DNA of 64,000 bases, taken from positions 140,361,501-140,425,500 of the forward strand of contig NC_092343.1 of NCBI RefSeq assembly GCF_046630445.1. Reading direction: 5' to 3'. This DNA is from Rutidosis leptorrhynchoides. Lineage: Eukaryota > Streptophyta > Magnoliopsida > Asterales > Asteraceae. The position numbers and the translations under genes are program-made. This document shows positions 36,781 through 47,462 of the stretch, in pieces. The first letter of the stretch is position 1, and the number at the start of each line of letters is the position of its first letter. A model generated the notes under the pieces. The model had not been told where the DNA came from. It was given only the letters and a program-made list of their open reading frames with translations, and did no database searches.

Positions 36781-37402
36781 AACTATCTTATTCCGACTCG
36801 CTTGTTTCTTCTTCTTCGGTTTTGGTTCGTTTTGCCAAGTTTCTAGGGATATATGATGTTCCCCTAATACGAGCCGTCGTTTTCCACATTGGTTTAGAAA
36901 AACCTGGTGGTTTAGAGGTTCCCAGGTCATTGTTACAACTTAAGGACTTCGGGGGTTGACGATACATATAAAGTTCATCGGGGTTGGAATCAGATTTCTC
37001 TAATTTTATGCCCTTTCCCTTATTATTTTCTTTTGCCTTTTTAAATTCAGTTGGGGTAATTTCTATAACATCATCGGAATTCTCATCGGAATCCGATTCA
37101 TCGGAGAATTTGTAATCCTCCTAATATTTTGCTTCCTTGGCGGAAACACCATTGACCATAATTAACCTTGGTCGGTTGGTTGAGGATTTTCTTTTACTTA
37201 ACCTTTTTATTATTTTTCCCACCGATTCTATTTCTTCATCCGGTTCCGATTCTTCTTCCGGTTCCGATTCTTCTTCCGGTTCCGACTCTTCTTCCGGTTC
37301 CTCTTCGGGAACTTGTGAATCAGTCCACGAATCATTCCAATTTACATTTGACTCTTCATTATTATTAGGTGAGTCAATGGGACTTGTTCTAGAGGTAGAC
37401 AT
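36781..37402 (-). pseudogene. acidic leader ORF, copy 1 (stop-interrupted)
   Basis: It starts at ATG 37402 (MSTSRTSPIDSP) and runs through EEESEP repeats. A TAG at 37121-37123 then stops it where copy 2 has Trp (TGG). Beyond this the same frame continues as in copy 2, apart from small changes. Hexapeptide repeats correspond to 18-bp DNA repeats (about 37236-37303). Function unknown. Confidence 0.65.
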
Positions 37403-37597
37403 CTATCACATAATATCAAACGCGTTAAGAGATTAATATATCACATAATATTCACATGTTAAAAATATATAGTTTCCAACAAAATTTGTTAAGCAATCAT
37501 TTTTCAAGTAAACACGGTCGAAGTCCAGACTCACTAATGCATCCTAACAAGCTCGATAAGACACACTAATGCAAAATTCTGGTTCTCTAAGACCAAC

Positions 37598-37609
37598 GCT
37601 CGGATACCA
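37598..37609 (-). other. primer-binding site, copy 1
   Basis: The minus strand reads TGGTATCCGAGC, one base different from the initiator-Met primer site, two bases inside the middle LTR's edge at 37612. It shows that the middle LTR acts as 5' LTR for internal copy 1. Confidence 0.8.
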
Positions 37610-37611
37610 AC

Positions 37612-40600
37612 TGAAATGTCCCGTTCTTATTGATTAAAAACGTTCCATATTAATTGATTTCGTTGCGAGGTTTTGACCTCTATATGAGACGTTTTTCAAA
37701 GACTGCATTCATTTTAAAACAAACCATAACCTTTATTTCATCAATAAAGGTTTAAAAAGCTTTACGTAGATTATCAAATAATGATAATCTAAAATATCCT
37801 GTTTACACACGACCATTACATAATAGTTTACAATACAAATATGTTACAACAAAATAAGTTTCTTGAATGCAGTTTTTACACAATATCATACAAGCATGGA
37901 CTCCAAATCTCGTCCTTATTTAAGTATGTGACAGCGGAAGCTCTTAATAATCACCTGAGAATAAACATGCTTAAAACGTCAACAAAAATGTTGGTGAGTT
38001 ATAGGTTTAACCTATATATATCTAATCATAATAATAGACCACAAGATTTCATATTTCAATACACATCCCATACATAGAGATAAAAATCATTCATATGGTG
38101 AACACCTGGTAACCGACATTAACAAGATGCATATATAAGAATATCCCCATCATTCCGGGACACCCTTCGGATATGATATAAATTTCGAAGTACTAAAGTA
38201 TCCGGTACTTTGGATGGGGTTTGTTAAGCCCAATAGATCTATCTTTAGGATTCGCGTCAATTAGGGTGTCTGTTCCCTAATTCTTAGATTACCAGACTTA
38301 ATAAAAAGGGGCATATTCGATTTCGATAATTCAACCATAGAATGTAGTTTCACGTACTTGTGTCTATTTTGTAAATCATTTATAAAACCTGCATGTATTC
38401 TCATCCCAAAAATATTAGATTTTAAAAGTGGGACTATAACTCACTTTCACAGATTTTTACTTCGTCGGGAAGTAAGACTTGGCCACTGGTTGATTCACGA
38501 ACCTATAACAATATATACATATATATCAAAGTATGTTCAAAATATATTTACAACACTTTTAATATATTTTGATGTTTTAAGTTTATTAAGTCAGCTGTCC
38601 TCGTTAGTAACCTACAACTAGTTGTCCACAGTTAGATGTACAGAAATAAATTGATAAATATTATCTTGAATCAATCCACGACCCAGTGTATATGTATCTC
38701 AGTATTGATCACAACTCAAACTATATATATTTTGGAATCAACCTCAACCCTGTATAGCTAACTCCAACATTCACATATAGAGTGTCTATGGTTGTTCCGA
38801 AATATATATAGATATGTCGACATGATAGGTCGAAACATTGTATACGTGTCTATGGTATCTCAAGATTACATAATATATAATACAAGTTGATTAAGTTATG
38901 GTTGGAATAGATTTGTTACCAATTTTCACGTAGCTAAAATGAGAAAAATTATCCAATCTTGTTTTACCCATAACTTCTTCATTTTAAATCCGTTTTGAGT
39001 GAATCAAATTGCTATGGTTTCATATTGAACTCTATTTTATGAATCTAAACAGAAAAAGTATAGGTTTATTGTCAGAAAAATAAGTTACAAGTCATTTTTG
39101 TAAAGGTAGTCATTTCAGTCGAAAGAACGACGTCTAGATGACCATTTTAGAAAACATACTTCCACTTTGAGTTTAACCATAATTTTTGGATATAGTTTCA
39201 TGTTCATAATAAAAATAATTTTCTAAGAATAACAACTTTTAAATCAAAGTTTATCATAGTTTTTAATTAACTAACCCAAAACAGCCCGCGGTGTTATTAC
39301 GACGGCGTAAATCCGGTTTTACGGTGTTTTTCGTGTTTCCAGGTTTTAAATCATTAAGTTAGCATATCATATAGATATAGAACATGTGTTTAGTTGATTT
39401 TAAAAGTCAAGTTAGAAGGATTAACTTTTGTTTGCGAACAAGTTTAGAATTAACTAAACTATGTTCTAGTGATTACAAGTTTAAACCTTCGAATAAGATA
39501 GCTTTATATGTATGAATCGAATGATGTTATGAACATCATTACTACCTTAAGTTCCTTGGATAAACCTACTGGAAAAGAGAAAAATGGATCTAGCTTCAAC
39601 GGATCCTTGGATGGCTCGAAGTTCTTGAAGCCGAATCATGACACGAAAACAAGTTCAAGTAAGATCATCACTTGAAATAAGATTGTTATAGTTATAGAAA
39701 TTGAACCAAAGTTTGAATATTATTATTAACTTGTATTAGAATGATAACCTACTGTAAGAAACAAAGATTTATTGAGGTTGGATGATCACCTTACAAGATT
39801 GGAAGTGAGCTAGCAAACTTGAAAGTATTCTTGATTTTATGTAACTAGAACTTGTAGAATTTATGAAGAACACTTAGAACTTGAAGATAGAACTTGAGAG
39901 AGATCAATTAGATGAAGAAAATTGAAGAATGAAAGTGTTTGTAGGTGTTTTTGGTCGTTGGTGTATGGATTAGATATAAAAGATATGTAATTTTGTTTTC
40001 ATGTAAATAAGTCATGAATGATTACTCATATTTTTGTAATTTTATGAGATATTTAATGCTAGTTGCCAAATGATGGTTCCCACATGTGTTAGGTGACTCA
40101 CATGGGCTGCTAAGAGCTGATCATTGGAGTGTATATACCAATAGTACATACATCTAAAAGCTGTGTATTTTACGAGTACGAATACGGGTGCATACGAGTA
40201 GAATTGTTGATGAAACTGAACGAGGATGTAATTGTAAGCATTTTTGTTAAGTAGAAGTATTTTTGATAAGTGTATTGAAGTCTTTCAAAAGTGTATAAAT
40301 ACATATTAAAACACTACATGTATATACATTTTAACTGAGTCGTTAAGTCATCGTTAGTCGTTACATGTAAGTGTTGTTTTGAAACCTTTAGGTTAACGAT
40401 CTTGTTAAATGTTGTTAACCCAATGTTTATAATATCAAATGAGATTTTAAATTATTATATTATCATGATATTATCATGTATGAATATCTATTAATATGAT
40501 ATATATACATTAAATGTCTTTACAACGATAATCGTTACATATATGTCTCGTTTAAAAATCATTAAGTTAGTAGTCTTGTTTTTACATATGTAGTTCATTG

Positions 40601-40864
40601 TTAATATACTTAATGATATGTTTACTTATCATAGTATCATGTTAACTATATATATATATCCATATATATGTCATCATATAGTTTTTACAAGTTTTAACGT
40701 TCGTGAATCACCGGTCAACTTGGGTGGTCAATTGTCTATATGAAACATATTTCAATTAATCAAGTCTTAACAAGTTTGATTGCTTAACATGTTGGAAACA
40801 TTTAATCATGTAAATATCAATCTCAATTAATATATATAAACATGGAAAAGTTCGGGTCACTACA
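37612..40864 (-). repeat. middle LTR of the array (3253 bp)
   Basis: Complete, with ends TGAAATGTCCCG (37612) and GGGTCACTACA (40864). It has a primer site on its left and a polypurine tract on its right, so it serves both as 5' LTR of copy 1 and 3' LTR of copy 2. At nearly all sites where the left and right LTRs differ it agrees with the right LTR. Small ORFs inside it (37841, 38358) are shared by all LTRs and not supported as genes. Confidence 0.92.
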
Positions 40865-40885
40865 GTACCTACCCGTTAAATAAAT
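40865..40885 (-). other. polypurine-tract region, copy 2
   Basis: The minus strand reads TTTAACGGGTAGGTAC directly before the LTR's TG, preceded by the GGGACGAAATTT motif common before gypsy LTRs. The same AACGGGTAGGTA block recurs upstream of gag. Confidence 0.7.
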
Positions 40886-40899
40886 TTCGTCCCGAAATT

Positions 40900-43800
40900 T
40901 TAAGCTGTTGAAGGTGTTGACGAATCTTCTGGAAATAGATGCGGGTATTTCTTCTTCATCTGATCTTCACGCTCCCAGGTGAACTCGGGTCCTCTACGAG
41001 CATTCCATCGAACCTTAACAATTGGTATCTTGTTTTGCTTAAGTCTTTTAACCCCACGATCCATTATTTCGACGGGTTCTTCGATGAATTGAAGTTTTTC
41101 GTTGATTTGGATTTCATCTAACGGAATAGTGAGATCTTCTTTAGCAAAACATTTCTTCAAATTCGAGACGTGGAAAGTGTTATGTACAGCCGTGAGTTGT
41201 TGAGGTAACTCAAGTCGGTAAGCTACTGGTCCGACACGATCAATAGTCTTGAATGGTCCAATATACCTTGGATTTAATTTCCCTCGTTTAACAAATCGAA
41301 CAACGCCTTTCCAAGGTGCAACTTTAAGCATGACCATCTCTCCAATTTCAAATTCTATATCTTTTCTTTTAATGTCAGCGTAGCTCTTTTGTCGACTTTG
41401 GGCGGTTTTCAACCGTTGTTGAATTTGGATGATCTTCTCGGTAGTTTCTTGTATAATCTCCGGACCCGTAATCTGTCTATCCCCCACTTCACTCCAACAA
41501 ATCAAAGACCTGCACTTTCTACCATAAAGTGCTTCAAACGGCGCCATCTCAATGCTTGAATGGTAGTTGTTGTTGTAGGAAAATTCTGCTAACGGTAGAT
41601 GTCGATCCCAACTGTTTCCGAAATCAATAACACATGCTCGTAGCATGTCTTCAAGTGTTTGTATCGTCCTTTCGCTCTGCCCATCAGTTTGTGGATGATA
41701 GGCAGTACTCATTTCTAGACGAGTTCCTAATGCTTGCTATAATGTCTGCCAGAATCTTGAAATAAATCTGCCATCCCTATTAGAGATAATAGAGATTGGT
41801 ATTCCATGTCTGGAGATGACTTCCTTCAAATACAGTCGTGCTAACTTCTCCATCTTGTCATCTTCTCTTATTGGCAGGAAGTGTGCTGATTTGGTGAGAC
41901 GATCAACTATTACCCAAATAGTATCAAAACCACTTGCAGTCCTTGGCAATTTAGTGATGAAATCCATGGTAATGTTTTCCCATTTCCATTCCGGGATTTC
42001 GGGCTATTGAAGTAGACCTGAGGGTTTCTGATGCTCAACTTTGACCTTAGAACACGTCAAACATTCTCCTACATATTTAGCAACATCGGCTTTCACACCC
42101 GGCCACCAAAAATGTTTCTTGAGATCCTTGTACATCTTCCCCGTTCCAGGATGTATTGAGTATCTGGTTTTATGAGCTTCTCTAAGTACCATTTCTCTCA
42201 TATCTCCAAATTTTGGTACCCAAATCCTTTCAGCCCTATACCGGGTTCCGTCTTCCCGAATATTAAGATGCTTCTCCGATCCTTTGGGTATTTCATCCTT
42301 TAAATTTCCCTCTTTTAAAACTCCTTGTTGCACCTCCTTTATTTGAGTAGTAAGGTTATTATGAATCATTATATTCATAGATTTTACTCGAATGAGTTCT
42401 CTGTTCTTCCTGCTCAAGGCATCGGCTACCACATTTGCCTTCCCCGGGTGGTAACGAATCTCAAAGTCATAATCATTCAACAATTCAATCCACCTACGCT
42501 GCCTCATATTCAGTTGTTTCTGATTAAATATGTGTTGAAGACTTTTGTGGTGTGTATATATAATATTTTTGACCCCATATAAGTAGTGCCTCCAAGTCTT
42601 TAATGCAAAAACAACCGCGCCTAATTCCAAATCATGCGTCGTATAAATTTGTTCGTGAATCTTCAATTGTCTAGACGCATAAGCAATCACCTTCGTTCGT
42701 TGCATTAATACACAACCGAGACCTTGCTTTGATGCGTCACAATAAATCACAAAATCATCATTCCCTTCAGGCAATGACAATATAGGTGCCGTAGTTAGCA
42801 TTTTCTTCAATAACTGAAACGCTTTCTCTTGTTCATCATTTCATTCAAATTTCTTCCCTTTATGCGTTAATGCAGTCAAGGGTTTTGCTATTCTAGAAAA
42901 GTCTTGGATGAACCTTCTGTAGTAACCAGCTAGTCCTAAAAACTGGCGTATGTGTTTCGGAGTTTTCGGGGTTTTCCACTTTTCAACAGTTTCTATCTTT
43001 GCCGGATCCACCTTAATACCTTCTTTGTTCACTATGTGACCGAGGAATTGAACTTCTTCCAACCAAAATGCACACTTTGAAAACTTAGCGTACAATTCTT
43101 CCTTCCTCAATACTTCTAACACCTTTCTCAAATGTTCACCGTGTTCTTGGTCATTCTTTGAGTAAATAAGTATGTCATCAATGAAAACAATGACAAACTT
43201 GTCAAGGTATGGTCCACACACTCGGTTCATAAGGTCCATGAACACAGCTGGTGCATTAGTTAAACCAAACGGCATGACCATAAACTCGTAATGACCGTAA
43301 CGTGTTCTGAAAGCAGTCTTTGGAATATCATCTTCTTTCACCCGCATTTGATGATACCCGGAACGTAAGTCAATCTTTGAATAAACAGACGAGCCTTGTA
43401 GTTGATCAAATAAGTCATCGATTCTCGGTAGTGGGTAGCGGTTCTTGATGGTAAGTTTGTTCAACTCTCGGTAGTCGATACACAACCTGAATGTACCATC
43501 ATTCTTCTTGACAAACAAAACAGGAGCTCCCCACGGTGATGTGCTTGGTCGAATGAAACCACGCTCTAAAAGTTCTTGTAATTGGCTTTGCAGTTATTTC
43601 ATCTCGCTGGGTGCGAGTTTGTAAGGTGCACGAGCTATTGGTGCAGCTCCTGGTACAAGATCTATTTGAAATTCAACGGATCGATGTGGGGGTAATCCCG
43701 GTAATTCTTTCAGAAATACATCGGGAAATTCTTTTGCAATGGGAACATCATTGATGCTCTTTTCTTCAGTTTGTACTTTCTCGACGTGTGCTAGAACAGC

Positions 43801-45477
43801 ATAGCAACCTTTTCTTATTAGTTTTTGTGCCTTCAAATTACTAATAAGATGTAGCTTCGTGTTGCCCTTTTCTCCGTACACCATTAAGGGTTTTCCTTTT
43901 TCTCGTATAATGCGAATTGCATTTTTGTAACAAACGATCTCTGCTTTCACTTCTTTCAACCAGTCCATACCGATTATCACATCAAAACTCCCTAACTCTA
44001 CTGGTATCAAATCAATCTTAAATGTTTCGCTAACCAGTTTAATTTCTCGATTCCGACATATATTATCTGCTGAAATTAATTTACCATTTGCTAATTCGAG
44101 TAAAAATTTACTATCCAAAGGCGTCAATGGACAACTTAATTTAGCACAAAAATCTCTACTCATATAGCTTCTATCCGCACCTGAATCAAATAAAACGTAA
44201 GCAGATTTATTGTCAATAAGAAACGTACCCGTAACAAGCTCCGGGTCTTCCTGTGCCTCTGCGTCATTAATATTGAAAACTCTTTCGCGGCCTTGTCCAT
44301 TCGTGCTCTCCTGGTTCGGGCAATTTCTAATAATGTGGCCCGGTTTTCCACATTTATAACAAACTACATTGGCATAACTTGCTCCGACACTACTTGCTCC
44401 GCCATTACTCGTTCCGACACCATTTGTTCCTTTCTTTCTATTAACCCCTGGTCCGTAGACCTCACACTTCGCCGCGCTATGACCATTTCTTTTACACTTG
44501 TTGCAAAATTTGGTGCAGAACCCCGAGTGATACTTTTCACACCTTTGGCATAGCTGCTTCTGATTGTTGTTGTTGTTGCGGTTATTATTGTTGTTGGGAT
44601 GATTGTTTTAGTTGCTGCTGTTGTTGTTGTTGTTGTTGTTGTTGGGCCGTTTGTAGTAGTTGCGATTGATGTTACGATTGTTGGAATAATTGTTGCGATT
44701 ATTGTTGTAGTTGCTGTTGTTATTGTATTGGTGATTCTTATCACCGTTTTCCTCCCACTTTCTTTTGACTTGCTTCACATTAGCCTCTTCAGCCGTCTGT
44801 TCTTTAATTCTTTCCTCAACATGGTTCACTAGTTTATGAGCCATTCTACATGCCTGTTGTATGGAGGCGGGCTCGTGTGAACTTATATCTTCTTGGATTC
44901 TTTCCGGTAATCCTTTCACAAACGCGTCGATCTTCTCTTCCTCATCTTCGAACACTCCCGGACACAATAGGCACAATTCTGTGAATCGTCTTTCGTACGT
45001 GGTAATATCAAATCCTTGGGTTCGTAACCCTCTAAGTTCTGTCTTGAGCTTATTGACCTCGGTTCTGGGATGGTACTTCTCGTTCATCAAGTGCTTGAAT
45101 GCTAACCACGGTAGTGCGTACGCATCATCTTGTCCCACTTGCTCTAGATAGGTATTCCACCATGTTAACGCAGAACCTGTGAAGGTATGCGTAGCGTACT
45201 TCACTTTGTCCTCTTCAGTACACTTACTTATGGCAAACACCGATTCGACCTTCTCAGTCCACCGTTTCAATCCGATCGGTCCTTCGGTTCCATCAAATTC
45301 CAAAGGTTTGCAGGCAGTGAATTCTTTGTAGGTGCATCCTACACGATTTCCTGTACTGCTAGATCCAAGGTTATTGTTGGTATGTAGCGCAGCCTGTACT
45401 GCGGCTATGTTTGAAGCTAGAAAAGTACGGAATTCCTCTTCATTCATATTCACGGTGTGTCGAGTAGTCGGTGCCAT
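40900..45477 (-). pseudogene. chromovirus gag-pol, copy 2 (full length, one frame, five stops)
   Basis: About 1525 codons in a single frame: gag, zinc knuckles, protease, RT, RNase H, integrase. The integrase C-terminus missing from copy 1 is present, with a GPF-type segment ([17 protein letters not shown]) and a degenerate chromodomain-like tail ([17 protein letters not shown]). Stops lie at 44608-44610 (Tyr codon), 43594-43596 (Glu codon), 42841-42843 (Trp codon, shared with copy 1), 42004-42006 and 41737-41739 (both CAG to TAG). There are no frameshifts. The ATG at 45477 is preferred over 45513 for context. The low damage suggests a recent origin, and intact relatives are likely elsewhere in the genome. 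Confidence 0.9.
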
Positions 45478-45609
45478 TTCCTTCAAAATAGTCAAATGGA
45501 ACAAGTTAATCATACAGAATATTAAGAGTAGTTAATAGTATTTCGTAGCATAATATGAACTCATTTATAAAAGCTTTTTCTTCATATTAGCATTTTATAA
45601 GTTTAAATT

Positions 45610-45626
45610 CGGGTAGTACCTACCCG
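45610..45626 (-). other. palindromic hairpin motif in the leader, copy 2
   Basis: CGGGTAG-TAC-CTACCCG forms a perfect 7-bp stem with a 3-base loop, about 130-190 bases upstream of gag. Its AACGGGTAGGTA half equals the polypurine-tract sequence at 40865, and a related hairpin sits at 54873-54889 in the non-autonomous element. Confidence 0.7.
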
Positions 45627-45818
45627 TTAAGTTCATACTTAGTAGCTAATATACAATTCAACTACTACAATTCTATATGAAAAACTGATTATAATAATAT
45701 TTCGCGTTCAAACTTTTACACAATATTTTACAAACTTACAATACCGCTTATTTTACATATAGCATGAAATATAGCACACAATAAATTTGATACAAGATGG
45801 TTGTGAAGATAATTCTAG

Positions 45819-46502
45819 CTAGTACACAAGTCGTTCAGCAAAGGCAATAAAGACACGTAATTCATACGTCCAGAAACAAGTCATGCATTCTGGTTTTACT
45901 AGGATTACTTCCCATCCTTGGTCTTGTGGAACATAACCGTTATGGCCGTTGATAAGACAGCGTGTTGTAACGTCGTCAAAGGGACGAGGGTTACGTAATG
46001 TCCAACAGTCCCGTAACAATCTAAAAACCTCATTTCTTACCCCAATTACCGACTCCGTCACTTGTGGGAACATTTTGTTTAATAGTTGTAGCCCGATGTT
46101 CTTGTTCTCACTTTGGCGAGAAGCGAACATTACTAATCCGTAAGCATAACATGCTTCTTTATGTTGCATGTTAGCCGCTTTTTCTAAATCACGAAGTCCA
46201 ATATTCAGATATATTGAGTCAAAATAATTTCTTAACCCATTGCGTAAAATAGCATTTGGGTTCCCCGCAATATATGTGTCAAAGTAAACACATCGTAACT
46301 TATGGATTTCCCAATGTGATATCCCCCATCTTTCGAACGAAAGCCTTTTATAAACCAAGGCATTCTTGGAACGTTCTTCGAATGTCTTACAAACTGATCT
46401 CGCCTTAAATAGTTGTGCCGAAGAATTCTGACCGACTCTAGACAAGATTTCATCAATCATGTCTCCGGGTAGGTCTCTTAAAATATTGGGTTGTCTATCC
46501 AT
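45819..46502 (-). CDS. F-box protein carried in the chromovirus leader, copy 2 (227 aa)
   Basis: Intact second copy of the ORF at 35967-36650, with the same start (MDRQPNILRDLPGD), F-box, Sel1/TPR-like middle and Cys/Trp-rich end. It reads SRQSEN where copy 1 has SHQSEN. It lies 342 bases upstream of the gag start and 136 bases downstream of the acidic ORF, all on the same strand. It could be translated from a spliced or leaky-scanned genomic RNA; no intron signal was identified. SCF adaptor function is inferred from the F-box alone. Confidence 0.8.
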   Translation of the reverse strand: MDRQPNILRDLPGDMIDEILSRVGQNSSAQLFKARSVCKTFEERSKNALVYKRLSFERWGISHWEIHKLRCVYFDTYIAGNPNAILRNGLRNYFDSIYLNIGLRDLEKAANMQHKEACYAYGLVMFASRQSENKNIGLQLLNKMFPQVTESVIGVRNEVFRLLRDCWTLRNPRPFDDVTTRCLINGHNGYVPQDQGWEVILVKPECMTCFWTYELRVFIAFAERLVY

Positions 46503-46638
46503 TTTGTGTTTTTATACTGTAAAATAGACAAGAGTTAGATTCATAAAAAAATACTTATTAATACAAGCAATTTTTACATATATCATAAAGCATAAGCACA
46601 CTATATTACATATATTACACCACACGAATACAACTATC

Positions 46639-47253
46639 TTATTCCGACTCGCTTGTTTCTTCTTCTTCGGTTTTGGTTCGTTTTGCCAAGTTTCTAGGGA
46701 TATATGATGTTCCCCTAATACGAGCCGTCGTTTTCCACATTGGTTTAGAAAAACCTGGTGGTTTAGAGGTTCCCAGGTCATTGTTACAACTTAAGGACTT
46801 CGGGGGTTGACGATACATATAAAGTTCATCGGGGTTGGAATCAGATTTCTCTAATTTTATGCCCTTTCCCTTATTATTTTCTTTTGCCTTTTTAAATTCA
46901 GTTGGGGTAATTTCTATAACATCATCGAAATTCTCATCGGAATCCGATTCATCGGAGAATTTGTAATCCTCCCAATATTTTGCTTCCTTGGCGGAAACAC
47001 CATTGACCATAATTAACCTTGGTCGGTTGGTTGAGGATTTTCTTTTACTTAACCTTTTTATTATTTTTCCCACCGGTTCTATTTCTTCATCCGGTTCCGA
47101 TTCTTCTTCCGGTTCCGATTCTTCTTCCGGTTCCGACTCTTCTTCCGGTTCCTCTTCGGGAACTTGTGAATCAGTCCACGAATCATTCCAATTTACATTT
47201 GACTCTTCATTATTATTAGGTGAGTCAATGGGACTTGTTCTAGAGGTAGACAT
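46639..47253 (-). CDS. acidic leader ORF of the chromovirus, copy 2 (204 aa, intact)
   Basis: First ORF after the 5' LTR. The N-terminal third is very acidic, with four EEESEP-type repeats (about residues 32-57). Then come a basic patch (KIIKRLSKRKSSTNRPR), a second acidic Ser/Asp stretch, and a C-terminus with PPKSLSCNNDLGTSKPPG and a KRTKTEEEETSESE end. No known domain is recognised. Charge alternation suggests a disordered, possibly nuclear, chromatin- or RNA-binding protein, but that is speculation. Its position matches the interrupted ORF at 36781-37402. Confidence 0.65.
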   Translation of the reverse strand: MSTSRTSPIDSPNNNEESNVNWNDSWTDSQVPEEEPEEESEPEEESEPEEESEPDEEIEPVGKIIKRLSKRKSSTNRPRLIMVNGVSAKEAKYWEDYKFSDESDSDENFDDVIEITPTEFKKAKENNKGKGIKLEKSDSNPDELYMYRQPPKSLSCNNDLGTSKPPGFSKPMWKTTARIRGTSYIPRNLAKRTKTEEEETSESE

Positions 47254-47448
47254 CTATCACATAATATCAAACGCGTTAAGAGATTAATATATCACATAAT
47301 ATTCACATGTTAAAAATATATAGTTTCCAACAAAATTTGTTAAGCAATCATTTTTCAAGTAAACACGGTCGAAGTCCAGACTCACTAATGCATCCTAACA
47401 AGCTCGATAAGACACACTAATGCAAAATTCTGGTTCTCTAAGACCAAC

Positions 47449-47460
47449 GCTCGGATACCA
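47449..47460 (-). other. primer-binding site, copy 2
   Basis: TGGTATCCGAGC on the minus strand, identical to copy 1's primer site and two bases inside the right LTR (47463). Confidence 0.8.
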
Positions 47461-47462
47461 AC

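Noticed and set aside
37137-37436. Ser/Gly repeat ORF on the plus strand (also 46988-47287)
   Set aside because: Shadow of the EEESEP repeats in the acidic leader ORF.
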